Positions 10,567 through 20,737 of a stretch of DNA of 64,000 nt are shown piece after piece (the first letter of the stretch is position 1; each line of letters starts with the position of its first letter). The position numbers were made by a program, and so were the translations under genes. The notes beneath the pieces are model-generated. The model was not told the origin of the DNA. It did not search any database and saw only the letters and a list, made by a program, of their open reading frames with translations. The stretch lies in the NCBI GenBank assembly GCA_903772945.1, contig CAICTM010000205.1:28227-92226 (forward strand). Direction: 5' to 3'. The DNA comes from Seminavis robusta (lineage: Eukaryota; Bacillariophyta; Bacillariophyceae; Naviculales; Naviculaceae).

Positions 10567-13500
10567 TTAAGCACTCTTCCTTTGTTCCTTTCTCATCCAG
10601 TCTTCGATACTCTCACTGCTGGTGAATGATATCTTCTCCTCTTCGTGATCAAACATGGCGATACCTCGGTGCCGCTTATACATTTTCTGGGCTGCTCGTA
10701 TCGTCGCAAACTTCAGCTCGGATTGCTTCTTTCGCATCGTCTCAATCGACACCTCTCCAGTGAGCGGGTTTGTGCTGCCGGTTCCATCGTCTCTGGCTGC
10801 TTCCACTGCGTGCAAAAGCAAATAGGCAATTACAAACTGTCGCGCCTTCCGTGCACAGCCTCGCACCGTTTGTTTCGTCAGCGTCTTCTCACTGTCGAAG
10901 CACACATCCAAGACTTGCTTCGTGAAGCGATCCTTTCCTTTTCGTTGTGGCAATGGGATCCGAACAAGGCAGTTCTTTGACACTGACCACACGTATTCAA
11001 TGCCAACACCGGCAATTTCTGGATGGCACTTCGGAGAGAAGATAACTCGCCATCCATACTGCTTGGCTACCCACTCTAGCATAGAGATTTCCTTTTTGAA
11101 ATCATCGCATCCTTGGAGCAGCATTCTGAGGCTTGTTCCCTCGATCAACTTGCCTTCGGCATCTTTCCTCCCAGGCATCGTGTAGTGCCCTTTTCGTCTC
11201 TTCACAAGCTCCAAGTCAACCAAGCCTCTCTCAATGCACATTTGCAGAGCTCCTTTTGGAGTGTTGACCCATCCTTTTTGCTGCTTGACTTCCTCAACGG
11301 ATAGATCTATGCAGTGTTGATTGGCAATGTCTCGGAGGAACGCTAGGGAAGTGCGCGAGGGATCAGATGGAAGCCCGGCAGTGTTGCTTCCAAGCTTGTG
11401 GATCAGGTGAGCGTGGATTTCTTTTTTAGACCGTAGAGCTCTCGTCGCAGTTTCACCCTCGAACACTTGGTCATATTTGGTTGTAGATTGCTGTTCGGAG
11501 GACATCCAACTTGGGCCTTGGTCGTCCTCTGAAAATACACATCGCTGAACCGCACCAACAGAAAGTCTACATCCGTTGTTGTCAAAAGGACCAAGGCAGC
11601 CTTCCGTCAGAGTGGTTTCATGCATCTTTGGTTGCTGCCCACCAGGCTCTTTATTGAGACGAGATGCGTCCAAACCATCCTTCCGCTTTGCTGTGTGTCC
11701 TTGGCTGTGGTCGTAACATATAACGTGGTTGTGGTGAGGGTACATGACAGCAGCCATATCTGCGATATTTTCGAGCTGGACGATAGTGTGGTTGTTTGTC
11801 CAGTAGCCTTCATTGTTCTGTCCTGGGTGGAGAGGCCACCGGCAGCAACGACTCTGGATATCCTTTTCTGTGAAGGGACGCTTGGCAGCGCTGCCGTGGA
11901 CAGCAATGGCCGCATCTCTAGCAACATAGTCTTTGCCAGCTCTGTTTGCATTAATCAATCGTAGCTGTTCTGGTGTTGGAATAGGCATCCAGCCTGCCTC
12001 CCTGCTAACCACTCCAGATATCATGATAGAGCAACCAAGGTCCTTGGGTCGGAGCGCTTGTTGTCCCTCTGACCCATACCACGCCATCGAATTCATTGCC
12101 TTCTCATTCGACACAACTTCGTCTTGCCCCCAAACAATTGTACGTCTGGCATTGGCGGGCAGTCGAAGGCTGTAGTTTCCTCCAAACAGATTCCCCTGGA
12201 GCTCCGGAAGATTGTGAGAGTCCACAATATCGTCAACATGAAATTCAATCAAGGTTTGACCTTGCCAGAGAACAGGAACACCATCATTGTTGGGGTAGAT
12301 TCGATTGTCCTTTTTCAGTTGTTGTACTCTGATTGGAACCAGCTGAACCCAAACAGCGGAGTGTAACTCTAACTTCATCAACTCGATACAGTACTCTATC
12401 CTTGAAGAGACGACGTCAGGTCTCTCATGAATGTCTGTATAAAAGCCCTTCTTGTATAGGCTCCTCTTAAATCCAAGGAATGTCAACCAACGGTGAGTGG
12501 TGTTGCAGCAAATATTCTTTAAACCATTCGACTGTAAGAATTCCTCCACAGAAACACGTTCCTTGGCGGCAAGCTTTGGAATGAGTTTAGCACGGAGAAA
12601 CTCTTGCATAAAGTCAACAGACAGTTGTTGAATGTGTTTGTTGCCGTGGTCCCTCATTTCAGTTGCGGCCTCTGGATGGTTTACAAAAAGGGATATCCCG
12701 ATACGCTCACTCATCAGTGGGTTGTTGAATCGACGATGCTCCCGAAACTGCCGAAGCCACTCTTGGATTGCCTTGTAGTTACTGATGGATTTGTCTCCGG
12801 TATTGGCTTGTACAGCAACCATGGCTTGCTCGCACTTGCCCTTCCAACAGAGTGGCTCATTCTCGGCGTCAGCTTCCAGCATAAGAGTTATTGCTCGGAG
12901 CAAATAATACGATTTGATCTGGATAGCATGAACAAGCTTGTCAACTCGGTTGGGATCAAACTTCAATTCAAGCGGCTCTCCATCGTAGTTATCAATAAAA
13001 TATGTTGGAGGATCATCCTTGGCAAGCCCAACGATAAGATCTTTCGCAGCACCTGCAGTCTTGACTCCTTCTATCAAGAGTGCTTGAATGTTCCGTGCTG
13101 CCTCCTCTGCTGTTTCGTTTTCCCCAGCTCCAAACAACTTCTCAGCTTCCGTAGAGTACCAAAAGTTGCACAGCTTGTAGAGCCCCAAGGGTAGATACGG
13201 GCGTATTGATAGCCTATGCGTTTCCAGTAGGTTCAACCAACCGGGAGCATTTGACGTCGCCAGTGGAGGTATCCAAGGAACTGTTGCAGAAAAATCAGCG
13301 TACACAGCAGTCGTTTCTTTGAATGTATGGATATAGATTCCCTTTGACCGATCTTTCATTGAACCTGCATCAACGCAATTGTGCTGCAGTAGGCCAGCAA
13401 GCGCTGTTTCAACGGTAAATTGTAGCTCATAGCTTCCTTCAATGAGAGGTGATTTGGGATGGAAGTTGGCCAGACGATGGCAGACATTCACTGCTGTGGA

Positions 13501-13986
13501 GAGCAGCCACCAACGACTCTGAATCGAAGTATTCTTCTGGAACAGTGCTACCACCGACTTGGCCATAATTTCGGCATCGATCGGCAAAGAATCAAACAGA
13601 ACACGTGATGTAGCTCTTTGGTTGCTTCCAGTATTGACAATCGCGGGTCTTTTCACAGCTGGAGTCAAAGGAGTTCCATTTACTGGAGTCCTCTGGCTAG
13701 ATCTCCTCTTTTGGTGGCCAGCAGCAGCGACTCGTCCTGTTGCGTCTCTTTGTAGAGAACACTGTGTCGGTGACTCGTAGTGTCTCCTACCAAGAACAAG
13801 GCGCGGTTGAGAGATGCCGTTACTGGCGGACACTCTTCTTGATCCTCTTGTTGCATCTCTTTGTAGGGAACTGTTTGTTGGGGACGCATAATTCCTACCG
13901 CTAAGCACAATACGCCTTGGAGAGATGCCGTTGTTTTCCTGGTTGGTAGTGGAAGATCGTTTTGATCGTCTTGTTTGGACCACCAT
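10567..13986 (-). CDS. DDE-superfamily transposase-like protein (1139 aa)
   Basis: An uninterrupted 1139-residue frame starts at ATG 13986, close inside the right inverted repeat. The first ~120 residues are basic and contain two similar units (ISPRRIVLSGRNYASPT and ISQPRLVLGRRHYESPT), perhaps a DNA-contacting tail. The catalytic part resembles a family of large eukaryotic DDE proteins: IEFHVDDIVDSHNL near 580, VICYDHSQGHTAKRKDGLDA near 785 followed by an RLNKEPGGQQPKMHETTL block, and FSPKCHPEIAGVGIEYVWS near 1000. The plausible triad is Asp (HVDD), Asp (YDHS) and Glu (IEYVW). Most relatives read FHPELNPIEYVW, so the CHPEIAGVGIEY variant is unusual. It is intronless, as expected for an autonomous transposon gene. 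Confidence 0.8.
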   Translation of the reverse strand: MVVQTRRSKRSSTTNQENNGISPRRIVLSGRNYASPTNSSLQRDATRGSRRVSASNGISQPRLVLGRRHYESPTQCSLQRDATGRVAAAGHQKRRSSQRTPVNGTPLTPAVKRPAIVNTGSNQRATSRVLFDSLPIDAEIMAKSVVALFQKNTSIQSRWWLLSTAVNVCHRLANFHPKSPLIEGSYELQFTVETALAGLLQHNCVDAGSMKDRSKGIYIHTFKETTAVYADFSATVPWIPPLATSNAPGWLNLLETHRLSIRPYLPLGLYKLCNFWYSTEAEKLFGAGENETAEEAARNIQALLIEGVKTAGAAKDLIVGLAKDDPPTYFIDNYDGEPLELKFDPNRVDKLVHAIQIKSYYLLRAITLMLEADAENEPLCWKGKCEQAMVAVQANTGDKSISNYKAIQEWLRQFREHRRFNNPLMSERIGISLFVNHPEAATEMRDHGNKHIQQLSVDFMQEFLRAKLIPKLAAKERVSVEEFLQSNGLKNICCNTTHRWLTFLGFKRSLYKKGFYTDIHERPDVVSSRIEYCIELMKLELHSAVWVQLVPIRVQQLKKDNRIYPNNDGVPVLWQGQTLIEFHVDDIVDSHNLPELQGNLFGGNYSLRLPANARRTIVWGQDEVVSNEKAMNSMAWYGSEGQQALRPKDLGCSIMISGVVSREAGWMPIPTPEQLRLINANRAGKDYVARDAAIAVHGSAAKRPFTEKDIQSRCCRWPLHPGQNNEGYWTNNHTIVQLENIADMAAVMYPHHNHVICYDHSQGHTAKRKDGLDASRLNKEPGGQQPKMHETTLTEGCLGPFDNNGCRLSVGAVQRCVFSEDDQGPSWMSSEQQSTTKYDQVFEGETATRALRSKKEIHAHLIHKLGSNTAGLPSDPSRTSLAFLRDIANQHCIDLSVEEVKQQKGWVNTPKGALQMCIERGLVDLELVKRRKGHYTMPGRKDAEGKLIEGTSLRMLLQGCDDFKKEISMLEWVAKQYGWRVIFSPKCHPEIAGVGIEYVWSVSKNCLVRIPLPQRKGKDRFTKQVLDVCFDSEKTLTKQTVRGCARKARQFVIAYLLLHAVEAARDDGTGSTNPLTGEVSIETMRKKQSELKFATIRAAQKMYKRHRGIAMFDHEEEKISFTSSESIEDWMRKEQRKSA

Positions 13987-14420
13987 GGCAGCAGAATATA
14001 CACCACAGCGACCACAGCCTCATGCACCACAGCATCAGTCTATGCATGGGCGGCATGGTCAAGAACATCCTCTTGCATGCCATCATTGGCATGGCTCACC
14101 TCCAAAATTTTGCCACATGATGTGCAACTCCTTCAGTTTGGAAAATCGCCTCATTTCTCATCTTTCACGGCTATGGCTAGACCAAGATGGCTGATGCACA
14201 AACCAAGGCTATTAACCCATCAACTGGGTTAATGGCAAAGCTCTGCAATGATGACAACAACAGTATCAAGGTTGAAGCCTATCCGCATTGACAATATCGT
14301 CTCCATCTTCCTCTCCTCTCCGTTGATGTGATGTGGACTGATCGATCGAACAAACGGAGAGGAGAGGAAGAAGAACAAAAGCACGAAACGCATTAGGGTT
14401 GGTGTTATCGGTTATCATGC

Positions 14421-14544
14421 CTTAAATGAATTTGAGTGGTGTCGTTAAATAAACATTGTTCTTCGGACTCTCCATTTCGAGCCAGCCACGCTAGTACTCA
14501 TTCTACATAGCTCTACGGTGGCACCCTTCTGGTCGCAGGAGCCA
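14421..14544 (-). repeat. right terminal inverted repeat
   Basis: Inverted partner of 8777-8902. It carries AGGAGCCA at its outer tip and TTTGAGTGGTGTCGTTAAATAA at its inner part (split here only for description), the complements of the left repeat. Confidence 0.85.
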
Positions 14545-15060
14545 TAGTACCGGTATGTCAATATGTCAATACAAAAACTTTGATTCAATCATTTAGTCGC
14601 ACCTCTGATCCTTCCAGGGCTCGGTGCCATGCAATTCTTTTCCGCCGCCAACTCCGCAGAAGCTACATAGCTAGCTAGAACTCGTACACCTTACTAGCTT
14701 ACATTTTGTTTGGGACAGACCTGTTCGGGGTAGGTGGGATGTTGAACAAGGAGGAGCTCCGCAAGCTGCTTCACATGTACATGGTGGACCTCAGGGGACG
14801 GTCCGACATCTTTGCACGCAAAGTTTTCCGGACTGTTAACCTGCTCGCTCGTCCTTTCGTTGTGGCACAGTGGCTTACCTTTACCCACTGACATCCATGG
14901 AGATGCAGCTATGCCATCGTTACTCGCTTTGCTAACTACATGTGAAGACGCTAAGGGACAAAAAATGCTGTTGTTGTGTGCCAAATGCTTCATCGTGCAC
15001 TGCCCTAAGAGCGATCTATAAATTATCAGGTAGGAAGTACAAACAAGCAAAGCTGCCATC
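14545..15060. other. intergenic between transposon and repeat-rich protein gene
   Basis: No gene supported. It includes a TACCGGTA palindrome directly against the transposon tip (14548) and the 3' flank of the minus-strand gene at 15061. An alternative minus-strand frame overlapping this gene's 3' end (14694-15395) shows no domain. Confidence 0.4.
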
Positions 15061-17418
15061 TTATGATGCACGTGCGGCAAGCTGCTTGGGCGAACCGTCT
15101 TGTCCTGAATTGGATCGGCAAAGGTTCCGGCTTGAATTGGATCGAAACGATATGGTGCTTCCAACCAACAGCGCAAGACGGTTGTCCCCTTGCTCTTCTT
15201 CCGCTGGTTCTCTCTTCTCCTTCTTCCCTGATGAAGCTCTTCGACTCTGCAGTGTCTCCAAGTCACTTCTGCAACGTGCCAACCCTCGCTTCCCCGTGTC
15301 CGGTTCAATATCAACCTCGGCGGCACTACATAAACCACGAAAACTGTTGGAAAAACCAAGACGGCGGCGCTGAGACCCTTCGTATGCCGAACCATCCAAG
15401 TTTCTCATGGAAGCACTTTTCCTGTTTAGTAGCCTCCTGTTTTGGCGCCTGATTGCTGACTGATCCTTTGACATGCTCCTGTTCGAGTCTTGTCGCAGAA
15501 GATTTCTGTTGTTGCCAGTAGCCCTTGCCGAGAAGTCCATCGCTTGGCGCCTGGATGATGGATCCTTTGACATGCTCCTGTTCGAGTCTTGTCGCAAAAG
15601 ATTTCTCCTGCTACCAGCCCTTGCCGAGAAGTCCATGGCTTGTTCCGACAGGTCCATCATCAGCTTGCGCGTAGAGTCCCGCTTCAGGATGTTTTTGTTG
15701 GAGTTCTGCCTCATCATGTTCAATCTGTCCACTTCCAGAACTTGTTCCGAACAGTCCGGGAGGAGGCTCCTCGCAGAGACATCGCGGACCAAGTTTCTAC
15801 CCGAAATCTGCCTCATCATGTTCAACCTTGAAATCGACTCATTGTTCAATGTTCGCTTTGATTCATTGAGGAGGTTCCTCTCGGATGTCTGTTTCAACAA
15901 CGACCCCAACGTCCGAAATGAATCACTCATGAGATTTCTCATCGAGCAACCTTTGTAGTAGTGGTTTCTCGAGGACTTGTCGTCCATGAGGTCCCTAGCC
16001 AAGTTTCCCATTGATGAAACTCCCCTGGTGCCCAACAATCCCGCTCTCCTGTCTAGTCGAGGTCCCGACTGGAAATCTCCCGCAAAGTTGAGTGTGGAAA
16101 AGTTCCTCTTGGGCTTGGTGGTTCGTCTATTAGTTGCCAGGTTACCGAGAGAATTGTTAAAGTCCAATGTAATACTGTCGTTGTTGGAAGATGCTTCTTG
16201 AGAAGGATCCGAAATATCTCCCATGACATTTCGGAGCGAATGAACTCGCTTCATGCGTTGGTTTTCCCGTCGGTGATCTGACTCTGAGAGTTCACTGCGC
16301 TTGAAACTCTTCATGGAGGAACTTCGCGGCAGAGCGCCGGTCTCTGAAACTTCACGCAAGCTGGTCTGCTTCATCGAGGAGCTTCGGGCCAGAGCTTGCT
16401 GTCGCGCTTGTCGTCTCGAACCTATAATAGTAGTGTTGATGTCACTCATGGAAGACTCTTGCATCTTTTTGAGCGAGGAGAGTCTTGTCAATCGTCGGCG
16501 GGTGTGATCCTTGGTGGTCTCCTCTTCTCCCATTCTCTGTTGGCTCATCCTCCTCCAGAACGTAGGTCTCTGAGCACTACTAGCAGAAAGTGGAGGCGCT
16601 AAATCCCTTGGAAGATCTCTTGCTTGCTGCTTTGTAGTAGTAGATGCGGGAGATTCTGGCTCTGGTTGCTTGCGTCCCCGACAAAACTTGCTAGTGTCCA
16701 CGTAGTTGCTTTCTCCTTCCTCCTCAGTTTTCTTGTCCGTGCTAAGAAGAGTCTGAGGATGGCAATCATCATCCTCAGTTTTAGCAGGACCAACAGCATC
16801 AATCGTTGACACTATCATCCCCAACTTGCCCTTGTTAAACTTGCGGGTATCCACAAAGTGACAGGAGGGGCCCAAATCATCTTCCGCCGCTACTGTGGAT
16901 GTGATCGTTGTTTCCCCTTCTGTGCGCTCCGTCATGTCCAGCTCGTTGCACTTGGTCCAGAAAAAGCTGTCGTCCCCGTTGACTGGTTCCTCTTCCTCCT
17001 CGTCTTCTTCGGCAAAGAGGTCGGTCAAGGACTTTTGAAACTTCTCCGCGTAGGTTGGCTCGTGCTCAGTGGTGGTACTAATGCTACTACTCGTATGATC
17101 CCGAGTATAGGACGCCCCCATGCTACTCCGTCGTTTGATGCGAAAGTTGATGCGGCTCTTGGAGTCCTCGAGCTCTTCTTCCTCGTCCACTTCCGGCTGG
17201 GTTTCCATCAAGGACATGGACCTGCGATACTGATGATGGCCGCCATAGGTTGCTCTTCGACACGGCAGAGACCGTTTCGAAACCTTGGTCGGCACGGGAA
17301 TCGTCCTCCGCCGTTGCTCCGTAGAGCCAACCACAGCACGAGTGCGGGTATAATCCACCAACAACATGGCAGCTGACTTGTGGCGGGCCTTTGCTGCTGC
17401 ACCGCTCTCTCGTTTCAT
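15061..17418 (-). CDS. Ser/Arg-rich protein with RxLxRxxSxRS-type internal repeats (785 aa)
   Basis: The ATG at 17418 gives 785 aa; the frame is open further upstream but only to a TTG. The N-terminal third is Thr/Ser/Glu-rich with acidic runs (EEDEEEEEP). The middle has many RSSSMK-like units (ARSSSMKQTSLREVSE, PRSSSMKSFKRSELSE). The C-terminal third is a series of RNL-type repeats, including two near-identical copies of RNLLRQDSNRSMSKD with QAMDFSARA between them. At the DNA level, 15466-15640 contains a tandem duplication of about 90 bp. The many Arg-x-x-Ser sites suggest targets for basophilic kinases and 14-3-3 proteins, which is inference. No enzyme domain or membrane segment is visible, and the function is unknown. 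Confidence 0.7.
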   Translation of the reverse strand: MKRESGAAAKARHKSAAMLLVDYTRTRAVVGSTEQRRRTIPVPTKVSKRSLPCRRATYGGHHQYRRSMSLMETQPEVDEEEELEDSKSRINFRIKRRSSMGASYTRDHTSSSISTTTEHEPTYAEKFQKSLTDLFAEEDEEEEEPVNGDDSFFWTKCNELDMTERTEGETTITSTVAAEDDLGPSCHFVDTRKFNKGKLGMIVSTIDAVGPAKTEDDDCHPQTLLSTDKKTEEEGESNYVDTSKFCRGRKQPEPESPASTTTKQQARDLPRDLAPPLSASSAQRPTFWRRMSQQRMGEEETTKDHTRRRLTRLSSLKKMQESSMSDINTTIIGSRRQARQQALARSSSMKQTSLREVSETGALPRSSSMKSFKRSELSESDHRRENQRMKRVHSLRNVMGDISDPSQEASSNNDSITLDFNNSLGNLATNRRTTKPKRNFSTLNFAGDFQSGPRLDRRAGLLGTRGVSSMGNLARDLMDDKSSRNHYYKGCSMRNLMSDSFRTLGSLLKQTSERNLLNESKRTLNNESISRLNMMRQISGRNLVRDVSARSLLPDCSEQVLEVDRLNMMRQNSNKNILKRDSTRKLMMDLSEQAMDFSARAGSRRNLLRQDSNRSMSKDPSSRRQAMDFSARATGNNRNLLRQDSNRSMSKDQSAIRRQNRRLLNRKSASMRNLDGSAYEGSQRRRLGFSNSFRGLCSAAEVDIEPDTGKRGLARCRSDLETLQSRRASSGKKEKREPAEEEQGDNRLALLVGSTISFRSNSSRNLCRSNSGQDGSPKQLAARAS
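15466..15640 (+). repeat. tandem ~90-bp duplication inside the Ser/Arg-rich gene
   Basis: The block GATCCTTTGACATGCTCCTG...CTTGCCGAGAAGTCCAT occurs at about 15462-15540 and again at 15560-15637. In the protein it produces two copies of a RNLLRQDSNRSMSKD unit with a flanking QAMDFSARA. Both copies keep frame. Confidence 0.8.
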
Positions 17419-19770
17419 GCTGGTGCGATTGTGTAAAGTAGTGGTGCGAGGATTGGTTGTAAAGCCGCTGTCGTTCCACAGAACCAGAGTTTCCAGACCA
17501 AAGACCAAAGCGGCTTCTCACCTCTGTCATCTTTCTTTGGGTGCCGTAGGAAGGAGATGCAGTACAGTACGTACTCACATGGAATTAAGGGCTTGCCAGC
17601 TCACTACGAGTGACCCACGAAGAACCACGACATTCAGAAAAGGTTCTGGTTTGAGATTTAATAAGCATACACGAGTTCGACTTTGAATCTTGCATTATTA
17701 AATGCAAGTGTAATCAGGGTTTATGGGTACGACACCCATTTATGACTCTCCGTCTTCGTTCACCTGTTCTCTTCAAGATCAGACGGAGTTAAATGCGGGG
17801 CTGATGAAGTGTGATCGTTTCTAAATAAGCGTGAAGTGCTAGTTCACGTGTATTGTGCCAGTGGTGCCAGTTAGCTCAGCAAGTGCATTCAAACAATTAA
17901 AGTCAGCAACAGAGAAGGACTACCAGCGTTCGGCACGAGTACCGGCATCCGCCATTCCAGATCCCAACTATTGACAGGAGCCAACAGCTCATCAACCATC
18001 CTAACGGCGTTTCGGGGGGCTGCGAAACACCTTGATGAGACTTGAGACGGCAGTTTTAGTCTCCTAGTAGTTGTCTTGGGAGCCGTAACTCGTGAGACGA
18101 CACAACTAGTATGGTAGCAGTTGTCTTGGACGTGGTGAGATTGGATCCTTACTGGTAAGGCGCTCGTTGTTGCTCTCTGTTGGCTTTTATAGATAGATAT
18201 TATCTTGTGCTTCGGTCCCTTATTCCTATATGCCTATAGGGCTATAGGGCTGGCTAATGGCTACGATGTACTGTAGATGAGTGGAGCCAGCTACTCCTAG
18301 CTAGTATCTGTAAAACATACTCCACCACCTCACCGAAGTCACCATGACTTGTATAAGGCCTTGGGAGGTTGGGAGGTAGGGGAAAGCACCAGGTCTACCA
18401 CAAACAGGCTTTTTTTGATCTCAAGACTTTCAACTTTCAAGACCAAAGACCAAACTAGTCTAACTACTGAGTATCCCAATTTCAACGAATTCAAAGGAGT
18501 GGGCTACACTCTTGAACTCACGTTTAGTGCACCTGTTGGTAGTCACCCGTGGTCGCTCGTGGTCTCTTTTGGTCTCTGCTGCTCAACCATGGCACGCACT
18601 ACTACTAGACAATTAGAAGTAATAATAGTAGATTGGCTTCCTAATGAATAGCCAATCGAGGTCAACCATGGTCAATAATTGTTGTGTTAAAAGGATGGCC
18701 AGCCGTTGTCAAGGGTGATCAACCATGGTCACGTGGTCGATGAAAGAAATAATAAGTGACCGTTTATCAACAGCTTCGACTCTTCGACTCTTCGACTGAC
18801 AGTTGACAGCTGTGGGTTGACCATGAAAACAGCCATTTTCCCATCTCCCCAAAAAATGAGTCCGAGTACGTAGTGGATCCAACCGGCAAATAAAAATGCT
18901 TACCGGTGAATTTGATCAGCTATTTGATCCTTGAAGCTCCAAAATGGGCCAGGAAGGAGGCGACGATGGCAGCCATCGCCTCTAATTCACCCATTCACGG
19001 TTTTGCCACAAACGGTACGCTTCACTCCACAACTCGATCACTCCATCCGTGGCTGCATGGCTGCATGGCTGCATTGTTCATATTCTCATTCATCAGCTAT
19101 TCATACATCTAACGGAAGCAGCATATTCTTTGTTAAGGTCTTGTGGCTGGCCAGTTATTTATTTGTGGTCCTCATGATCCTCAAGGTTGATTCGATTCGT
19201 TTGTGGTGCTCTTCTTTCTTGCTTGTAGTAATAATTCGTTCAAGCAACTTCGGAAACCCTGATGTTTTGCCAATCTAGACTATCTACTAGCTAGCTAGGC
19301 ATCATTGCCTTTGAGCTTCTTTTAGATGGGGATCCGATACCTCTAATTCAATGCGTTTGTTGCTTGCGGCACGCTGTGTCTGTACTGAGTATCAATATTC
19401 TTCCCATCTCCTATCCAAAGTTTCCTCTACAAAGTAAACAATTTGAGCCAGTCAAGTCCACAACTTGCTGTCCAACAGGCAGATGTCATTCATGTTGGTG
19501 CCGTTCCATTGGGCTCTTGGGTCCTAGTTCTCCTTGTTGTTTGTTGGAGCAAGAAGAGGCAGCACTACAGCGTAGTTCGTCTGGTTTGTAAAAAGAGCAA
19601 GGAGTGGTTCCCCTGGTCTTTGCCAGTTGATGAGTTATGTTGCAACAGCTGTTGTAAAATTTCATCGTATCGTCCTAGAGTAGTTGGCAGCTGTGGTAAA
19701 GTGTTTCACTACTAGTTTTAATGCAAGAGCTACCTACACGCAGCCACTTCCAACATGAGGAAGCCTCGTG
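17419..19770. other. long intergenic region, no gene seen
   Basis: About 2.3 kb without a supported gene. The motif (G)GTCAACCATGGTCA recurs with variants around 18585-18730, which may be a decayed short repeat. Frames at 18349-18651 and 18906-19278 lack recognisable content. An ATGGCTGC triplication lies near 19055. Confidence 0.4.
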
Positions 19771-20049
19771 TCAGATGTCATGATCATCTAGGATTCCATA
19801 ACGACGGCGAAGGTCCTTGAGTTCTGTTACCAGATCCGTATGTTCCTCCTCCAATGAGGGATGAGCCTTCATTTCATCCCAGAGTTTGACACGTTGGTTG
19901 CGAAGGGATTTCTTTGTCTTGCGGAGTTCAGCTTGATCCTTCTTGGATCCCAAATCCAGAATCGAATCAATCAGAAAATTGCAGTTTGTAATCTCCTCTA
20001 CAATCTTGTTGAGTTTCTTTTGTGTCTTGGTCTGTAGAGGGGTAATCAT
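19771..20049 (-). CDS. small coiled-coil protein or gene fragment
   Basis: From the ATG at 20049 the frame encodes 92 residues, highly charged and heptad-like: LQTKTQKKLNKIVEEI, then KKDQAELRKTKKSLRNQRVKLWDEM, then HTDLVTELKDLRRRYGILDD. The frame stays open upstream without a Met to about 20170 (…NPIINESESAIADLEKAILD), so the true start may lie in an upstream exon or the gene may be 5'-truncated. It looks like a coiled coil; no family is recognised. Composition favours real coding sequence over chance. Confidence 0.45.
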   Translation of the reverse strand: MITPLQTKTQKKLNKIVEEITNCNFLIDSILDLGSKKDQAELRKTKKSLRNQRVKLWDEMKAHPSLEEEHTDLVTELKDLRRRYGILDDHDI

Positions 20050-20079
20050 GTTGTAAAGATCAAGAATGGCCTTCTCCAA

Positions 20080-20737
20080 ATCAGCGATAGCACTCTCAGA
20101 TTCGTTGATGATTGGATTTGAAACAATATCATTATGAGCCGAGGTTCTGGTTCTGTTGGAGTTTGCTCCCCAGTAGTTTCACTCCCGGGTTGACTCGACT
20201 CCCATGACGCGCCCGTGTTAGGAATACAGTACCAGGTATTACTGTTAAAATAGTACCGGTATCTAGTATTTTATTTAAAAAATAGTACCGGTACATAGAT
20301 GCGGCTCAAACCATTCCTGGGCATTGATATTTTCATTCTTGTTTTATCCACGTCGCCACGCCACGGTGGACGTGGCCACCAATGACGAAAAATCCGGAAC
20401 CCCCCTCATTTTTTCGATGATTGAGACGAGTACGTCAACCATTGCTGATGTTACTGTTTTGGAAGTGGTTGGAGTTTTTGAGAACCACAGACAGAACAAT
20501 TGACCAATAAAAGAAGTCACCGAAAGGATCCTTTCTCCGCCTTGATCGGTGTTGTACGTTATTGCACATGTATTGAAGATTCGTTGCAGACAGCCAAGGT
20601 TTTCTCGCATCTCGCAGAACACAAATTTTCTGACCAAAAGACGACGAATCCAATCATCAACAAATAAACTTCTAGCTCGCTAGCGAGTATCTCACTTCCA
20701 CTTGAATTGTATCCAAGTTTGATTGAACAAAGAAAGA
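20080..20737. other. intergenic upstream of the glucanase gene
   Basis: Holds two TACCGGTA palindromes (20254, 20286) in an AT-rich stretch and the probable promoter of the plus-strand glucanase gene. A minus-strand frame at 20344-20637 shows no domain. Confidence 0.4.

Larger units (their letters stand above)
8777..14544. mobile_element. DNA transposon with ~125-bp terminal inverted repeats, DDE-type
   Basis: The two ends are inverted copies beginning TGGCTCCTGCG. The left end is 8777-8902 and the right end runs from 14544 down to about 14421. They match nearly throughout, except for a 14-bp block close to each tip and scattered substitutions. TA stands immediately outside each end (8775-8776 and 14545-14546). 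Because the tip is palindromic, AGT outside ATGGCTCC would fit equally well, so the duplicated target is not settled. Inside are a 1139-aa transposase frame and a 172-aa frame on the minus strand, plus a low-complexity stretch near 9780-9950. An intact transposase and paired ends suggest a recent or still mobilisable insertion. Confidence 0.85.
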
